Assembly (NCBI GenBank): GCA_963795435.1 | Contig: CAWCHV010000009.1 | Location: 682,001-746,000 of the forward strand | DNA from: JAFKFI01 sp963795435 | Lineage (GTDB): Bacteria > Pseudomonadota > Alphaproteobacteria > Acetobacterales > Acetobacteraceae | Length of the DNA: 64,000 nucleotides | Direction of reading: 5' to 3' | Part shown: positions 42,687-51,846 of the stretch, one piece after another | Layout: each line of letters opens with the position of its first letter | Numbering within the stretch: the first letter of the stretch is position 1 | Translations under genes and position numbers: made by a program | Notes under the pieces: model-generated | Database searches by the model: none | The model's input: only the letters and a program-made list of their open reading frames with translations | Told to the model about the DNA's origin: nothing

Positions 42687-43526
42687 ATGCTGACCGAGGC
42701 GGCCCCGGCCAAGGTCAATCTCTTCCTTCGCGTCACCGGCAGGCGACCCGACGGTTACCACGAGCTAGACAGCCTCGCCGTGTTCGCCGGGGCCGCGGAC
42801 GAATTGCGCGTCGAACCGGCGGAGGCTCTCTCGCTCGCGCTGCGCGGCCCATTCGGCGCGGCGCTGGAAGCGGAGCCGGACAACCTCGTCCTGCGAGCCG
42901 CCCGCGCCCTCGCGGCGGCGGCGGGGCGCGAGCCCCAGGTGCGACTCACGCTCGAGAAGAATCTGCCGGTCGCGTCCGGCATCGGCGGCGGCTCGGCGGA
43001 TGCGGCGGCCTGCCTGCGGCTGCTGGGCCGCCTCTGGAACGTGACGCCGCCTACGGATCTGGCCGTGTCGTTGGGCGCGGATGTGCCGGTGTGCCTGGCC
43101 GGGCGCGCCGCGCGAATGACGGGGGTGGGCGAGCGCCTGGCGCCGGCGCCCGGGCTGCCGGAATGCGGGATGGTGCTGGTCAATCCCGGACTGGCGCTCC
43201 GCACCGCCGACGTGTTCCGGGCGCGCCGGGGCGACTTTGCGCCCGCCGCCGTGCTGCCGGAGTTTTGGCCGGACGCCCGGTCGATGGCGGAGGGCCTCGC
43301 GGCGCTGGGCAACGATCTGGAGCCGCCGGCGATCGGCCTTTGTCCCGCGATCGGCGACGCGCTGGCGGCGCTGCGGGCGACGCCCGGCAATCTGCTGTCG
43401 CGAATGAGCGGCTCGGGGGCGACGTGCTTCGGCCTGTTCGCGGACCCCGCGGAGGCCGCGCCGGTCGCACGGGCGCTGGGCCGGGCCGGATGGTGGAGCT
43501 GGGGCGGGGCCATTCGCCGCGCGTGA
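42687..43526 (+). CDS. ispE: 4-diphosphocytidyl-2-C-methylerythritol kinase
   Basis: IspE phosphorylates CDP-ME in the non-mevalonate isoprenoid pathway. The 279-residue GHMP kinase has the N-terminal APAKVNLFLRVTGRRPDGYHEL, the ATP-binding glycine loop PVASGIGGGSADAAACLRLL, and the C-terminal MSGSGATCFGLF. It begins at ATG 42687, 15 bp after the TPR gene, and the two probably form one transcript. The tRNA-Gln gene follows 50 bp downstream. Confidence 0.95.
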   Translation: MLTEAAPAKVNLFLRVTGRRPDGYHELDSLAVFAGAADELRVEPAEALSLALRGPFGAALEAEPDNLVLRAARALAAAAGREPQVRLTLEKNLPVASGIGGGSADAAACLRLLGRLWNVTPPTDLAVSLGADVPVCLAGRAARMTGVGERLAPAPGLPECGMVLVNPGLALRTADVFRARRGDFAPAAVLPEFWPDARSMAEGLAALGNDLEPPAIGLCPAIGDALAALRATPGNLLSRMSGSGATCFGLFADPAEAAPVARALGRAGWWSWGGAIRRA

Positions 43527-43576
43527 GGCGGCTGGACTTTACGGACATCGCGGCACCACCTATCACGAGCCACGCA

Positions 43577-43651
43577 TGGGGCGTCGCCAAGTGGTAAGGC
43601 AGCGGATTTTGATTCCGCCATGCGGAGGTTCGAATCCTCCCGCCCCAGCCA
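43577..43651 (+). tRNA. tRNA-Gln (anticodon TTG)
   Basis: The 7-bp acceptor stem (TGGGGCG with CGCCCCA) is closed, the anticodon stem GCGGA/TCCGC holds the loop TTTTGAT with anticodon TTG at 43609-43611, and the T arm GGAGGTTCGAATCCTCC is standard. The terminal CCA (43649-43651) is encoded in the DNA. Nothing unusual is visible. Confidence 0.97.
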
Positions 43652-43797
43652 GCGCCAATCCCCCCGATCCAGGACCGGTAAGACAATCTTCGCCAAATCG
43701 CGCGAGTATGGGCTTGCGGATTCGATCATTTTGTACGCGACAGGAGACGCGGTCCTTGCCAGATATCGGGTTTGCGAAGTGCGGAAGGGAGCACGCG

Positions 43798-45258
43798 ATG
43801 GCGGCGGCGGACGCCGCGCGTCTTGGCGGTCCGGCCGCCCGGCGTCTCCCGGCGGGACAGGCGAGCGTTGTCGCGTACGACTTCATTGTCGTCGGCAGCG
43901 GCCCGTCGGGGCGGCGGGCCGCCGTGCAGGCGGCGAAGCTCGGCAAGTCGGTGCTGGTGGTCGAGAAAGGGCGGCGCGTCGGCGGCGTCTCGGTCCACAC
44001 CGGGACGATCCCGTCGAAGACGCTGCGCGAGACCGTGCTCAACCTGACCGGATGGCGGGAACGGGGGTTCTACGGTCGGGCCTATCGCGTCAAGAAGGAC
44101 ATTCAGGCGCGCGATCTGATGGCCCGGCTGCACATGACCCTGGACCACGAGGTGGACGTGCTGGAGCACCAGTTCGCCCGCAACTCGGTAAGTTCCGCCT
44201 GCGGCACGGCGAGCTTCCTCGACCCGCACCACATCGCCGTCACCTCCGACACCGGCGAGACCCGGGTGTTCGAGGGGGAGAAGTTCCTCATCGCCGTCGG
44301 CACCCGTCCGCACCGGCCGGCGAGCGTGCCGTTCGACGGCCGCCGCGTGCTCGACAGCGACGAGATCGTGGACATCAAGCAGCTGCCGCGTAGCCTGACG
44401 GTCATCGGCGCCGGCGTGATCGGGGTCGAGTACGCGACCATCTTCAGCGCGCTGGACGTGAGCGTCTCGCTGGTGGAGGCGCGGCCCGGCATCCTCGAGT
44501 TCATCGACCACGAACTGGTCGATGATTTTCTGCACCAGCTCCGGGATCGCGGCGTCACCCTCCGGTTCGGCGCCAAGGTAGAGCGGATCGAGTTCGAGCA
44601 TGATTGGCCGATCACGATCCTAGAAGGCGGGCGGCGGGTGCGCTCCGAGATGCTGCTCTATTGCGCCGGGCGCGACGGCGGGACCGACCTGCTGAACATC
44701 GCCGCGTGTGGGCTCGCCGCCGATCCGCGCGGCCGCCTGAAGGTCGACCCCAAGACTTTTCGGACCGAGGTCTCGCATATCTACGCCTCGGGCGACGTGG
44801 TCGGCTTCCCGAGCTTGGCCTCGACCTCGCTGGAGCAAGGCCGGATCGCCGCCTGCCACGCCTTTGGCATCCCGCTTCCGCCGGCACCCGAGTTCTTTCC
44901 GTACGGCATCTACTCGGTGCCGGAGATTTCGACGGTCGGCATGAGCGAGGAGGAGGCCCGCCGGCGAGCAATCCCCTACGAGTGCGGCATCGCCCGGTTC
45001 CGCGAGACCTCGCGCGGCCACATCATGGGCCTCGGCGCGGGAATGATGAAGATGATCTTCGCGCTCGGTACCCGGCGGCTGCTCGGCGTCCACATCGTCG
45101 GCGAGGGCGCCACCGAACTGGTCCATATCGGCCAGGCGGTGCTGAACCTCGGGGGCACGCTCGACTATTTCATCGAGAACACGTTCAACTACCCGACCTT
45201 GGCGGAGGCGTACAAGATAGCCGCCTTGGACGCCTGGAATCGGATGTTCCGGGTCTGA
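43798..45258 (+). CDS. sthA: Soluble NAD(P)+ transhydrogenase (Si-specific)
   Basis: This 486-residue flavoprotein equilibrates NADPH and NADH in the cytoplasm. It has the FAD fold (YDFIVVGSGPSGRRAA), the second dinucleotide fold (SLTVIGAGVIGVEYATIF) and the dimerisation domain. The redox disulfide seen in related enzymes is missing: the place reads GGVSVHTGTIPSKTLRE without Cys, which is expected for this transhydrogenase group. The ATG at 43798 has ribosome site GGAAGGGA. It starts about 150 bp after tRNA-Gln. Confidence 0.9.
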   Translation: MAAADAARLGGPAARRLPAGQASVVAYDFIVVGSGPSGRRAAVQAAKLGKSVLVVEKGRRVGGVSVHTGTIPSKTLRETVLNLTGWRERGFYGRAYRVKKDIQARDLMARLHMTLDHEVDVLEHQFARNSVSSACGTASFLDPHHIAVTSDTGETRVFEGEKFLIAVGTRPHRPASVPFDGRRVLDSDEIVDIKQLPRSLTVIGAGVIGVEYATIFSALDVSVSLVEARPGILEFIDHELVDDFLHQLRDRGVTLRFGAKVERIEFEHDWPITILEGGRRVRSEMLLYCAGRDGGTDLLNIAACGLAADPRGRLKVDPKTFRTEVSHIYASGDVVGFPSLASTSLEQGRIAACHAFGIPLPPAPEFFPYGIYSVPEISTVGMSEEEARRRAIPYECGIARFRETSRGHIMGLGAGMMKMIFALGTRRLLGVHIVGEGATELVHIGQAVLNLGGTLDYFIENTFNYPTLAEAYKIAALDAWNRMFRV

Positions 45259-45342
45259 CAAACGGTCACGGTCGCGGAGGCGCGTCCGCCCACCATGCAG
45301 ATCCCCGCAGAAATGGGAAACCGGCCGGAATCGCCGGTGGCC

Positions 45343-45576
45343 CTATGCCCAGGGCGCGGCGCGATCAGCCGAACGGCCGATGTCGGAGGTCCCCGATCGC
45401 CGCCCGGTGCGGCGGAATTCGCAGATAAGGGCATAGACGGACTGCCAGCGATCATGCTCGGCCGTGTCGCCGCTGGCGCGCATCTGCGCCGCCCGCTCCA
45501 GAGCCATTGCGGAGGCCCGTGACCCGTGCAGCTGGATCATCTGTTGGGCTGTATCCCTCAGGGTCTCGCTTCGCAT
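45343..45576 (-). CDS. Small conserved-looking protein, unknown function
   Basis: This 77-residue protein starts at ATG 45576 with GGGAG 8 bp upstream. It is helical and polar: SETLRDTAQQMIQLHGSRAS, then ERAAQMRASGDTAEHDRWQ and SVYALICEFRRTGR. I recall similar short proteins in alphaproteobacteria with no known role, but cannot check this. It has no signal peptide or membrane segment. It is isolated, with gaps on both sides. Confidence 0.55.
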   Translation of the reverse strand: MRSETLRDTAQQMIQLHGSRASAMALERAAQMRASGDTAEHDRWQSVYALICEFRRTGRRSGTSDIGRSADRAAPWA

Positions 45577-45692
45577 TGCCGGCACTCCCGCTTCGGGCGG
45601 GCCTGTCCCGCCCTGGTGGAGGCTAAACGCTCCTTTCGCTACGCCGTTGCAGCTCGCGGCGACCCGGTAGCGGCGCGTCCCGCATCAGCGCG

Positions 45693-45748
45693 ACCGGGAT
45701 CAGGCAACCGGGATCAGGCAACCGGGATCGGGCAACCGGGATCAGGCA
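45693..45748. repeat. Tandem repeat of a 14-bp unit, four copies
   Basis: Four units of ACCGGGATCAGGCA lie head to tail (45693-45706, 45707-45720, 45721-45734, 45735-45748); the third has one change (G for A). The array ends 9 bp past the stop of the ankyrin-protein gene, in the gap before the small gene. No spacers exist, so it is not a CRISPR array. Confidence 0.9.
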
Positions 45749-45756
45749 GCTGGGGA

Positions 45757-46392
45757 TCAGCGCGGCGATGCGGTCCGGCCGCCGTCAAAGCCGAGGAAGC
45801 CGGCGGCCGGGATCGGCGTGCCGCCGTCGCCAGCGAAGAGCGGGGCGGTTCTCGGCGGCGAGGCCGCGGCCTCGCGGACCGGTCCCGCGGCCCGGTGCTC
45901 CGCGCGCTGCTGGCGTTGCGGGGCTTTTTTTGGCGGCGGCGGAAGGGGGGCGGCAGCCGTCTTGGTCGACCGCGAGGCACTATCGGTCCCGCGCAAGGAC
46001 AGCAGCAGGAACGCGATGTTATTGCGCCCGAGATCGACCGAAAGCTCCATGGGCGACATGCCCAGCAGGTTATGCCCATTCAGATCGGCCCCGCGGGAGA
46101 TGGCGTCGCGCGCCGAGGTGATGTCGCCGCGGTTGATCGCGTCGAACAGCGCCTCGGTCGGCGGCAGGTCCATCGTCGATTTTTCCGTCGGCGTCACGCG
46201 CTCGCTGTCGGGCTGCGCCCCCGGCAGCGCCGGCGGCGGCTTCGGCGCGGGCTTGGCCGCTTGCGGCTTGCCGCCGCCGCCAGCCATTCCCGGCCCGGGG
46301 ATCAGCTGGGCGTGGGCGGCGGAGGTCCAGCCGGCTAGACACAGGAAAGCGAGCGACGCGGCCGTGCCGACGCGAATCGGGGTCATCTTCAT
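45757..46392 (-). CDS. Exported protein with ankyrin-type repeats
   Basis: This 211-residue protein starts at ATG 46392. It has a signal peptide (AASLAFLCLAGWTSAAHAQ) and a Pro/Ala/Lys-rich linker to about residue 75. Two ankyrin-like helical units follow: TEALFDAINRGDITSARDAI and SRGADLNGHNLLGMSPMELS, then DLGRNNIAFLLL. The C-terminal part is Ala/Pro-rich. It may bind other proteins in the periplasm. It is 61 bp from the TspO gene on the same strand. Confidence 0.7.
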   Translation of the reverse strand: MKMTPIRVGTAASLAFLCLAGWTSAAHAQLIPGPGMAGGGGKPQAAKPAPKPPPALPGAQPDSERVTPTEKSTMDLPPTEALFDAINRGDITSARDAISRGADLNGHNLLGMSPMELSVDLGRNNIAFLLLSLRGTDSASRSTKTAAAPLPPPPKKAPQRQQRAEHRAAGPVREAAASPPRTAPLFAGDGGTPIPAAGFLGFDGGRTASPR

Positions 46393-46453
46393 GCGGGCAC
46401 CATACGGGTTTTCCACCGCGGAAGGGAATGCACCGACGCCCGTCCGGTTCCAG

Positions 46454-46990
46454 TCAGATATGGTTGAGCCAGCAGAAGCCCGCATCCAGATAGGCCGCGA
46501 AACAGGCCCAGGCGAGATAGGGTGCCATCAGCCAGGCGGCGGGCCGGCTCACCCGTGCGAAGGCATGGATCGTGAACCCGGAGAGCACCAGCATCGCGGC
46601 GATCACCAGCAGGCCCAGATCCGGCCGGTGCAGGCCAAAGAAGGCCGGCGCCCAGAGCGCGTTGGCGAGCAACTGCCAGCCCCAGAGGCGGAGCGGACGC
46701 GCGCTCTCCGTGCGCCGCCACACCAGCCAGCCCGCGACCCCGATCGCCACGTACAGCACAACCCAGACCGGCCCGAACAGCCAGCGCGGCGGCGTCAGCG
46801 GCGGCGCGGTCAATGTCAGGTACCACGTGCGGAGGCTGGCCGCGGTCAGGCCGCCGGACGCGGCGCCCACCAGCAGACACAGACCGACGAATCCCAGCAG
46901 CGCAAGCTTGGGAGAGAGCGGCGTCGAGGAGCCGGGGAACCAGCCTCGCTCATGGGGATCGAGGTTCTGGAAGACACGATCCTTTCTCAA
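46454..46990 (-). CDS. TspO/MBR family protein
   Basis: This 178-residue membrane protein has five hydrophobic helices and the Trp-rich TspO motifs: LTPPRWLFGPVWVVLYVAIG, WQLLANALWAPAFFGL and APYLAWACFAAYLDAGFCWL. TspO proteins bind tetrapyrroles and sterols and act as sensory or transport proteins in the outer or inner membrane. The start is TTG 46990; the first 25 residues are polar and may not all be coded. It lies 64 bp from the four-gene operon. Confidence 0.88.
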   Translation of the reverse strand: MRKDRVFQNLDPHERGWFPGSSTPLSPKLALLGFVGLCLLVGAASGGLTAASLRTWYLTLTAPPLTPPRWLFGPVWVVLYVAIGVAGWLVWRRTESARPLRLWGWQLLANALWAPAFFGLHRPDLGLLVIAAMLVLSGFTIHAFARVSRPAAWLMAPYLAWACFAAYLDAGFCWLNHI

Positions 46991-47054
46991 TCGAGAGGCG
47001 CTGATGAGGATGTAGGCGTGTTCGCCGGACGCGCAAAGACCGGAGAGTGCGGGC

Positions 47055-49154
47055 TTACGCGCCCTCGCGACGCCAGGCGATCAGGGCGAGGCCCAGGATC
47101 AGCGGCAAGGCAAGCCAGGGCGGCAGAAGCGCCAGGGCGGCGATCCCGGTGACCACATGATCGTGACGGCGCTGCAGCCCGATCCAGCCGGTGCCCGAGG
47201 CCTCCCGATCCGGCTCGGTGCGCAACAGCGTCGGGACGGTCCCGTCGGCGCTGCCGTTATCGAGCCAATGGACGCCCCCGCCCGAGGCGCGAGCGATCTT
47301 GTACAGCAGGGTGCCGGTGGCCCGCAGATCCGCCAGCTCCGGCGGGTTCGCGGCGCCGGCGGCGGCGTAGGCGCTGCGCGGCCCGTCAGTGACACGCCAC
47401 ACACCCGGCGCGGTGGCGGCCAACCCGGCGGACGCATGGCCCGGCCCGAGCCGGTTCAGCTTGACGGTCTCGGACCGCCCGTCCGGGTCGGTCACGGTGA
47501 CGCTCTCGGGAGAGACGGCATCGGTCGAGCGTCGGTCGATCCGCAACTGGCCGGCCTCGACCCGGGCAGTGAGCGCGTTCTCCTCCAGCTCAGGCTCCTT
47601 CATCAACCAGTGGGCGATCCTCCGCAGCAATTCGGCCTGCGGGCCGCCGCCCTGGTGGCCGCGCGACCACAGCCAGATCTGGTCAGACAGCAGCAGCGCC
47701 GCGCGACCCTCGCCCACACGGTCGACCACCAGCAGCGGGTCGCCCTCCGGGCTGCTCATCAGCACCTCGCCATGCACGTCGGCGGGCTCGACGCGGCGAT
47801 ACCAGGAGCCCCAGCTCGGCGGGGTGTTCGGGGTGTCTTGCGTGTTCGCGCCCTGCAGCGACTCCGTCACGGGGTGGCGGGCGCCGAGCGGCGTCACCTC
47901 GGGGCGGAAGGCGCCGTTCACCACGGCGTTGACCCCGGCGGGCCGCGCGGGGAGCACGTCGCCGAGCGGGGTCGCGGCAAGGCTCGCCGCGCCGGAGAAC
48001 TCCGGGCCGACACTCAGCAGCAGCGCCCCGCCGTCGGCCACGTAGTCGGCGATGTTGCGCAGATAGGGCAGCGGCAGCAGGCCGCGGTTCTGGAAGCGGT
48101 CCAGGATAATGAGGTCGAACTCCTTGATCTTGACCTGGAACAGCTCGCGCACCGGAAAGGCGATCAGCGCGAGTTCGTTGAGCGGCGTGAGGTCGTCCTT
48201 CTCGGGCGGGCGGAGGATGGTGAAATGCACCAGATCGACCGCCGGATCGGCCTTCAGCAACCGCCGCCAGGTGCGCTCGCCGGAATGCGGCTCGCCGGAG
48301 ATCAGCAGCACGCGCAGCCGGTCGCGCACGCCGTTGATCTCCACCACCGCGCGGTTGTTGATGGTGGAGACCTCGCCGGGCAGCGTGTCGGCCTGCATCT
48401 CGACCACGGTCGGCCCCGCCCGGGTGATCGGCACCTCGATCGTGTGCTCGCGCCCGATCGGCACGCTCTCGACCACCGGCGGCTCACCATCGCGGCGGAT
48501 GGTCAGGCGTGCCGCCCCGGCCGGATGCGCGACGCCGAGATCCTCGATGGCGACGCGCAGGGTCACGGGCTTGCCCACGATGCCATAGGACGGCGCCTCG
48601 ACCACGCGCAGGCGCCGGTCGATCTCCTCGCCCTTGGCCGGGATCAGCACATTGAGCGGCGCGCCGCCGGGCGCCGCCTGCGGAATGTCGTGCACCTGCC
48701 CGTCGGTGATTGCGATCACGCCCGCCAGCCGGGCGCGGGGGATGTCGCCGAGCGCCCGGTCGACGGCGGTGAAAAGACGGGTTCCGGCGTTTCCCGATTC
48801 GGGCACGGTGATGGTGCGCAGCTCGAGGTCCGGCAGCTTGGCCGCCTGCGCCTCAATCGCGGCTCGCGCGGCATCGGCGAGATGCGCCCGCTGGCCGACC
48901 TGCATCGAGGCGGTTTGGTCCTCCACCAGCAGTCCGATGTCGGGGAGCGTCTGGCGGGTCTCCTGTACGAGCCGGGGCCCGGCGAGCCAGAGCAGCAGCA
49001 CCGCGAAGGCCAGCGCCCGCCACACCACGCCGCGCGCCCGCCGCCAGATCGCGGGGGTCAGCGCGAGCAGGCAGAGCACGCCGAGGGCGATCAGTGCCCA
49101 AGGCGGGATCAGCGGATCGAAGCGCAGGGCGGCGATGGCCTGTTCTGGATGCAT
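47055..49154 (-). CDS. Membrane-anchored protein with vWA-like and class I amidotransferase-like folds
   Basis: This 699-residue protein has two N-terminal helices (LIALGVLCLLALTPAIW, ALAFAVLLLWLAGPRL), a vWA-like stretch (DIGLLVEDQTASMQVGQRAHL, near residue 75, and VIAITDGQVHD), a beta-sandwich section, and an amidotransferase-like domain (RVLLISGEPHSGERTW, then DLIILDRF and YVADGGALLLSVG). It ends in a last membrane helix. The metal motif of vWA appears as DQTASM rather than DxSxS, so metal binding is doubtful. It is the last of an operon with MoxR, DUF58 and DUF4159 genes, 4 bp after the latter. Confidence 0.82.
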   Translation of the reverse strand: MHPEQAIAALRFDPLIPPWALIALGVLCLLALTPAIWRRARGVVWRALAFAVLLLWLAGPRLVQETRQTLPDIGLLVEDQTASMQVGQRAHLADAARAAIEAQAAKLPDLELRTITVPESGNAGTRLFTAVDRALGDIPRARLAGVIAITDGQVHDIPQAAPGGAPLNVLIPAKGEEIDRRLRVVEAPSYGIVGKPVTLRVAIEDLGVAHPAGAARLTIRRDGEPPVVESVPIGREHTIEVPITRAGPTVVEMQADTLPGEVSTINNRAVVEINGVRDRLRVLLISGEPHSGERTWRRLLKADPAVDLVHFTILRPPEKDDLTPLNELALIAFPVRELFQVKIKEFDLIILDRFQNRGLLPLPYLRNIADYVADGGALLLSVGPEFSGAASLAATPLGDVLPARPAGVNAVVNGAFRPEVTPLGARHPVTESLQGANTQDTPNTPPSWGSWYRRVEPADVHGEVLMSSPEGDPLLVVDRVGEGRAALLLSDQIWLWSRGHQGGGPQAELLRRIAHWLMKEPELEENALTARVEAGQLRIDRRSTDAVSPESVTVTDPDGRSETVKLNRLGPGHASAGLAATAPGVWRVTDGPRSAYAAAGAANPPELADLRATGTLLYKIARASGGGVHWLDNGSADGTVPTLLRTEPDREASGTGWIGLQRRHDHVVTGIAALALLPPWLALPLILGLALIAWRREGA

Positions 49155-49158
49155 ATGT

Positions 49159-51846
49159 CTATTGCCCCAGCCGCTCGAGGATGGCGGGCACGTGGACCTG
49201 ATCGCCCTTGTAGTTGCCGGTGAGCGCGTACATCACGAGGTTCACGCCGAACCGGTAGGCGATAGTGCGTTGTCGTGTTCCACCGGGGATCACCGCGTAG
49301 GGGTTGCGGCCGCTCTGGTCCACCGCCCAGGCGGCCGCCCAGTCGTTGCCGCCGATGATCACCGGGCTCACGCTGTCGTTGGCGCGGTCCTGGTCGCGCT
49401 GCACCCACACCGTATCGCCGGTGAAGCGGCCGGGGAAATCCTGCAGGAGATAGAACGCGCGGGCCAGGACGTGCTCGGTGGTGAGAGGCGCGAGCGGCGG
49501 GATCACCAGCCCTTGCGCGACGTGCTGCAGCGCCGTGTCGGCGCCGGGGGCGAACCCCTCGCCGCTGCCGCTGTCGCGGGTGTCGATCAGGATGATGCCG
49601 CCCCGGCCCATGTAGTCGTTCAGCGCCGCCGCCGCCGGCGGCGCGAGCGGCTGCGCGTCGGCGGTGATCGGCCAGTAGAGCAGCGGATAGAAGCTGAGAT
49701 CGGTCTCCCCCGGCACCACCGCGTCGGGCTCCACCAGCGTCGCCGCGGTGCGCCGGTTGACGTAATCGGACAGGCCCTCGAGCCCGGCGCGCGAGACGTT
49801 ATCGACCTGATCGTTGCCGGTGACGATGTAGGCCAACCGGGTCGCGAGCGCCGGCGGCTGGTTCTGTTCGAGCGCACGGGCCGGTGCCAGCGGAAGCAGC
49901 AGGGCAAGCGCCGTCGCCGCCGTGACAATGCTCCGCCGCAGCAGGCCGCGCAGCGCGAGCGAGATCAGCAGGTCCGCCGCGAGCAGCAGGATGGCGGCGG
50001 CCAGCAGCCACGGCCCGAGTGCGCGCTCTGGGGCGGTCGACGAAAGCCCCTCGACCCGCGCCCCAGGCACCACCGGCGCCGGACCGAGGGACGGCAGCGC
50101 GGCGCCGAGATTGAGCGCCTGGCGTCCGTTCTCGGGGCCGTAGAGACCGGGCGGATGCCGTGGCGAGGCCGTGGTCTTGGCGAAGGCGTCCGCGGCAAGC
50201 CCGGTGGCGGCCGGCGGCGGGGGCGACAGCATTCCGTAGCCGTCCAGGGTTTCGGCGGGGGCGAGGACTGCGTGCGCCTCCGTCCCGGCGACCCCGGCCG
50301 ATAGGTCCACCAACCGGCGCAGCATATCCACGAACAGCCCGGACAGCGGCAGATTGGACCAGTCGGCGTTGGCGGTCACATGGAACAGCACGATGCGCCC
50401 TGCGCCTTGCACGCTCTGCGTCACCAGCGGAGTGCCGTCGGCGAGGGTCGCCCAGCTCTGCTGGGTCAAGGTGGCGGAGGGTTCGGCGAGCACCTGCCGC
50501 GTCACCTTCACCTCCTCCGGGACGGCCAGGCCGGCGAAGGGCGAGCTGTCGGCGAATGGCGCGAGCCCGGCCGGCTGACTCCAGGAGAGCGCCCCGCCGA
50601 GTTGGCGATTGCCGGCGAGCAGCCGCACCGGCATCAGCGGATCGGTCTCGCCCATCGGCTGCTCGGCCGTGCGCGGGCCGGCGAAGCGGATGAGCAGTCC
50701 GCCCTTCCGAACCCAGTTGGCAACCGCGTCCCGCTCGTCGCCGGCCGGGAGCGGCAGGTCGGCGAGGATGAGCACGGAGAGGTCGCGGGAGAGCAGACCG
50801 CGCAGGTCGCCCTCGCGCACCTCGGTATACGGCGCGAGCGCCCGGCGCAGGTAGTAGAGGGAGCCCGTAAGCGGCGCCTCGGCGGCGGCCATGTCACCGG
50901 CCAGCAGGCCCACGGGGCGCCGCCGCCAGCGCTCGTCAAGCAGCACCACCGCACCGGCCGACGGCGGACCTTCGAGCACCAGCCGTCCGAGCCGGTTGCG
51001 CAACTCGGTCGGCAGCGCGATCGGCGCCTCGGCGGTCGCGGCGCCCGCAGGCAACGTGACATTGGCGCGGGCCAGGGTGCGGCCGTCGCCGCTCTGCGCC
51101 AGGACGGCGACCTCGGTCGGCACCGGCTGGGGCACCTGGGCGACGCGGGCCACCAGCCGATCCGGCTCCGAGCGGGGCGGCAGCAGCAGGCGGGCGGGTG
51201 GCGCGTCGCAGCATATCTCAGTGACCGAACCGGCCGAGCCGAGGGCATCGGCGAAAGCGGAAAAATCCGCCCCGTCGGTCAGTCCGTCGGCGACGTAGAC
51301 GACCGCGGTGCCGGGCCGTTTCCAGTCGCGCAGCGCACGCGCCGCCGCCGCCCGGTCCACCGGCCAGGGCTTGGGACGCAGCGCGGCGACGCGGGCGCGC
51401 AGATCGGGGACCGGCATGGGAGCCGTGGCCCGCGGGGCGGCGTTGCTCTCGTTGGGCGCGGTCGCGAGCAGGGCGGCCTTCCGCCCGGCGCGCTCGGCGC
51501 GGTCGAGCGCGGTCGAGGCGGCCTCGATCCGGCGCGGCCAGTCCGCCGCCGATGCCCAGCCGTCATCGAGCACCAGCAGCATTGGCCCCGTACCGGGCAG
51601 CGCCGCTCCGGCGTCGAGTATCGGCCGGGCCAGCGCCACGATCACCAGCCCCGCCGCGAGCACGCGCAGCGCCAGCAGCCACCAGGGGGTGCGCGCCGGG
51701 GTCTCCTCCGTGGCCTTCAGCCCGAGCAGCAGGCGGATCGCGGGGAAGATCTCGCTGCGCGGCGCGGGCGGCGTGACCCGCAGCAGCCACCACAGGAGAG
51801 GCAGCGCGGCCAGCGCCAGCAACACCCAGGGATAGACGAAGATCAT
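49159..51846 (-). CDS. BatA-like N-terminal and DUF4159 domain membrane protein
   Basis: This 895-residue protein begins with the BatA-type membrane segment (FVYPWVLLALAALPLLWWLL) followed by a second helix. It has a long periplasmic part with a vWA-like region (MLLVLDDGWASAADWPRRI), further helices near residues 630 and 670, and the C-terminal DUF4159 domain (about 690-895) with AYIVTGNDQVDNVSRAGL, MGRGGIILIDTRDSGSG and AYRFGVNLVMYALTGNYKGD. Its start overlaps the DUF58 stop by 4 bp. It likely forms an envelope complex with its operon partners; no activity is known. Confidence 0.88.
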   Translation of the reverse strand: MIFVYPWVLLALAALPLLWWLLRVTPPAPRSEIFPAIRLLLGLKATEETPARTPWWLLALRVLAAGLVIVALARPILDAGAALPGTGPMLLVLDDGWASAADWPRRIEAASTALDRAERAGRKAALLATAPNESNAAPRATAPMPVPDLRARVAALRPKPWPVDRAAAARALRDWKRPGTAVVYVADGLTDGADFSAFADALGSAGSVTEICCDAPPARLLLPPRSEPDRLVARVAQVPQPVPTEVAVLAQSGDGRTLARANVTLPAGAATAEAPIALPTELRNRLGRLVLEGPPSAGAVVLLDERWRRRPVGLLAGDMAAAEAPLTGSLYYLRRALAPYTEVREGDLRGLLSRDLSVLILADLPLPAGDERDAVANWVRKGGLLIRFAGPRTAEQPMGETDPLMPVRLLAGNRQLGGALSWSQPAGLAPFADSSPFAGLAVPEEVKVTRQVLAEPSATLTQQSWATLADGTPLVTQSVQGAGRIVLFHVTANADWSNLPLSGLFVDMLRRLVDLSAGVAGTEAHAVLAPAETLDGYGMLSPPPPAATGLAADAFAKTTASPRHPPGLYGPENGRQALNLGAALPSLGPAPVVPGARVEGLSSTAPERALGPWLLAAAILLLAADLLISLALRGLLRRSIVTAATALALLLPLAPARALEQNQPPALATRLAYIVTGNDQVDNVSRAGLEGLSDYVNRRTAATLVEPDAVVPGETDLSFYPLLYWPITADAQPLAPPAAAALNDYMGRGGIILIDTRDSGSGEGFAPGADTALQHVAQGLVIPPLAPLTTEHVLARAFYLLQDFPGRFTGDTVWVQRDQDRANDSVSPVIIGGNDWAAAWAVDQSGRNPYAVIPGGTRQRTIAYRFGVNLVMYALTGNYKGDQVHVPAILERLGQ

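Noticed and set aside
45693..45748. Possible CRISPR array
   Set aside because: Units are 14 bp and directly adjacent, with no spacers and no cas genes.
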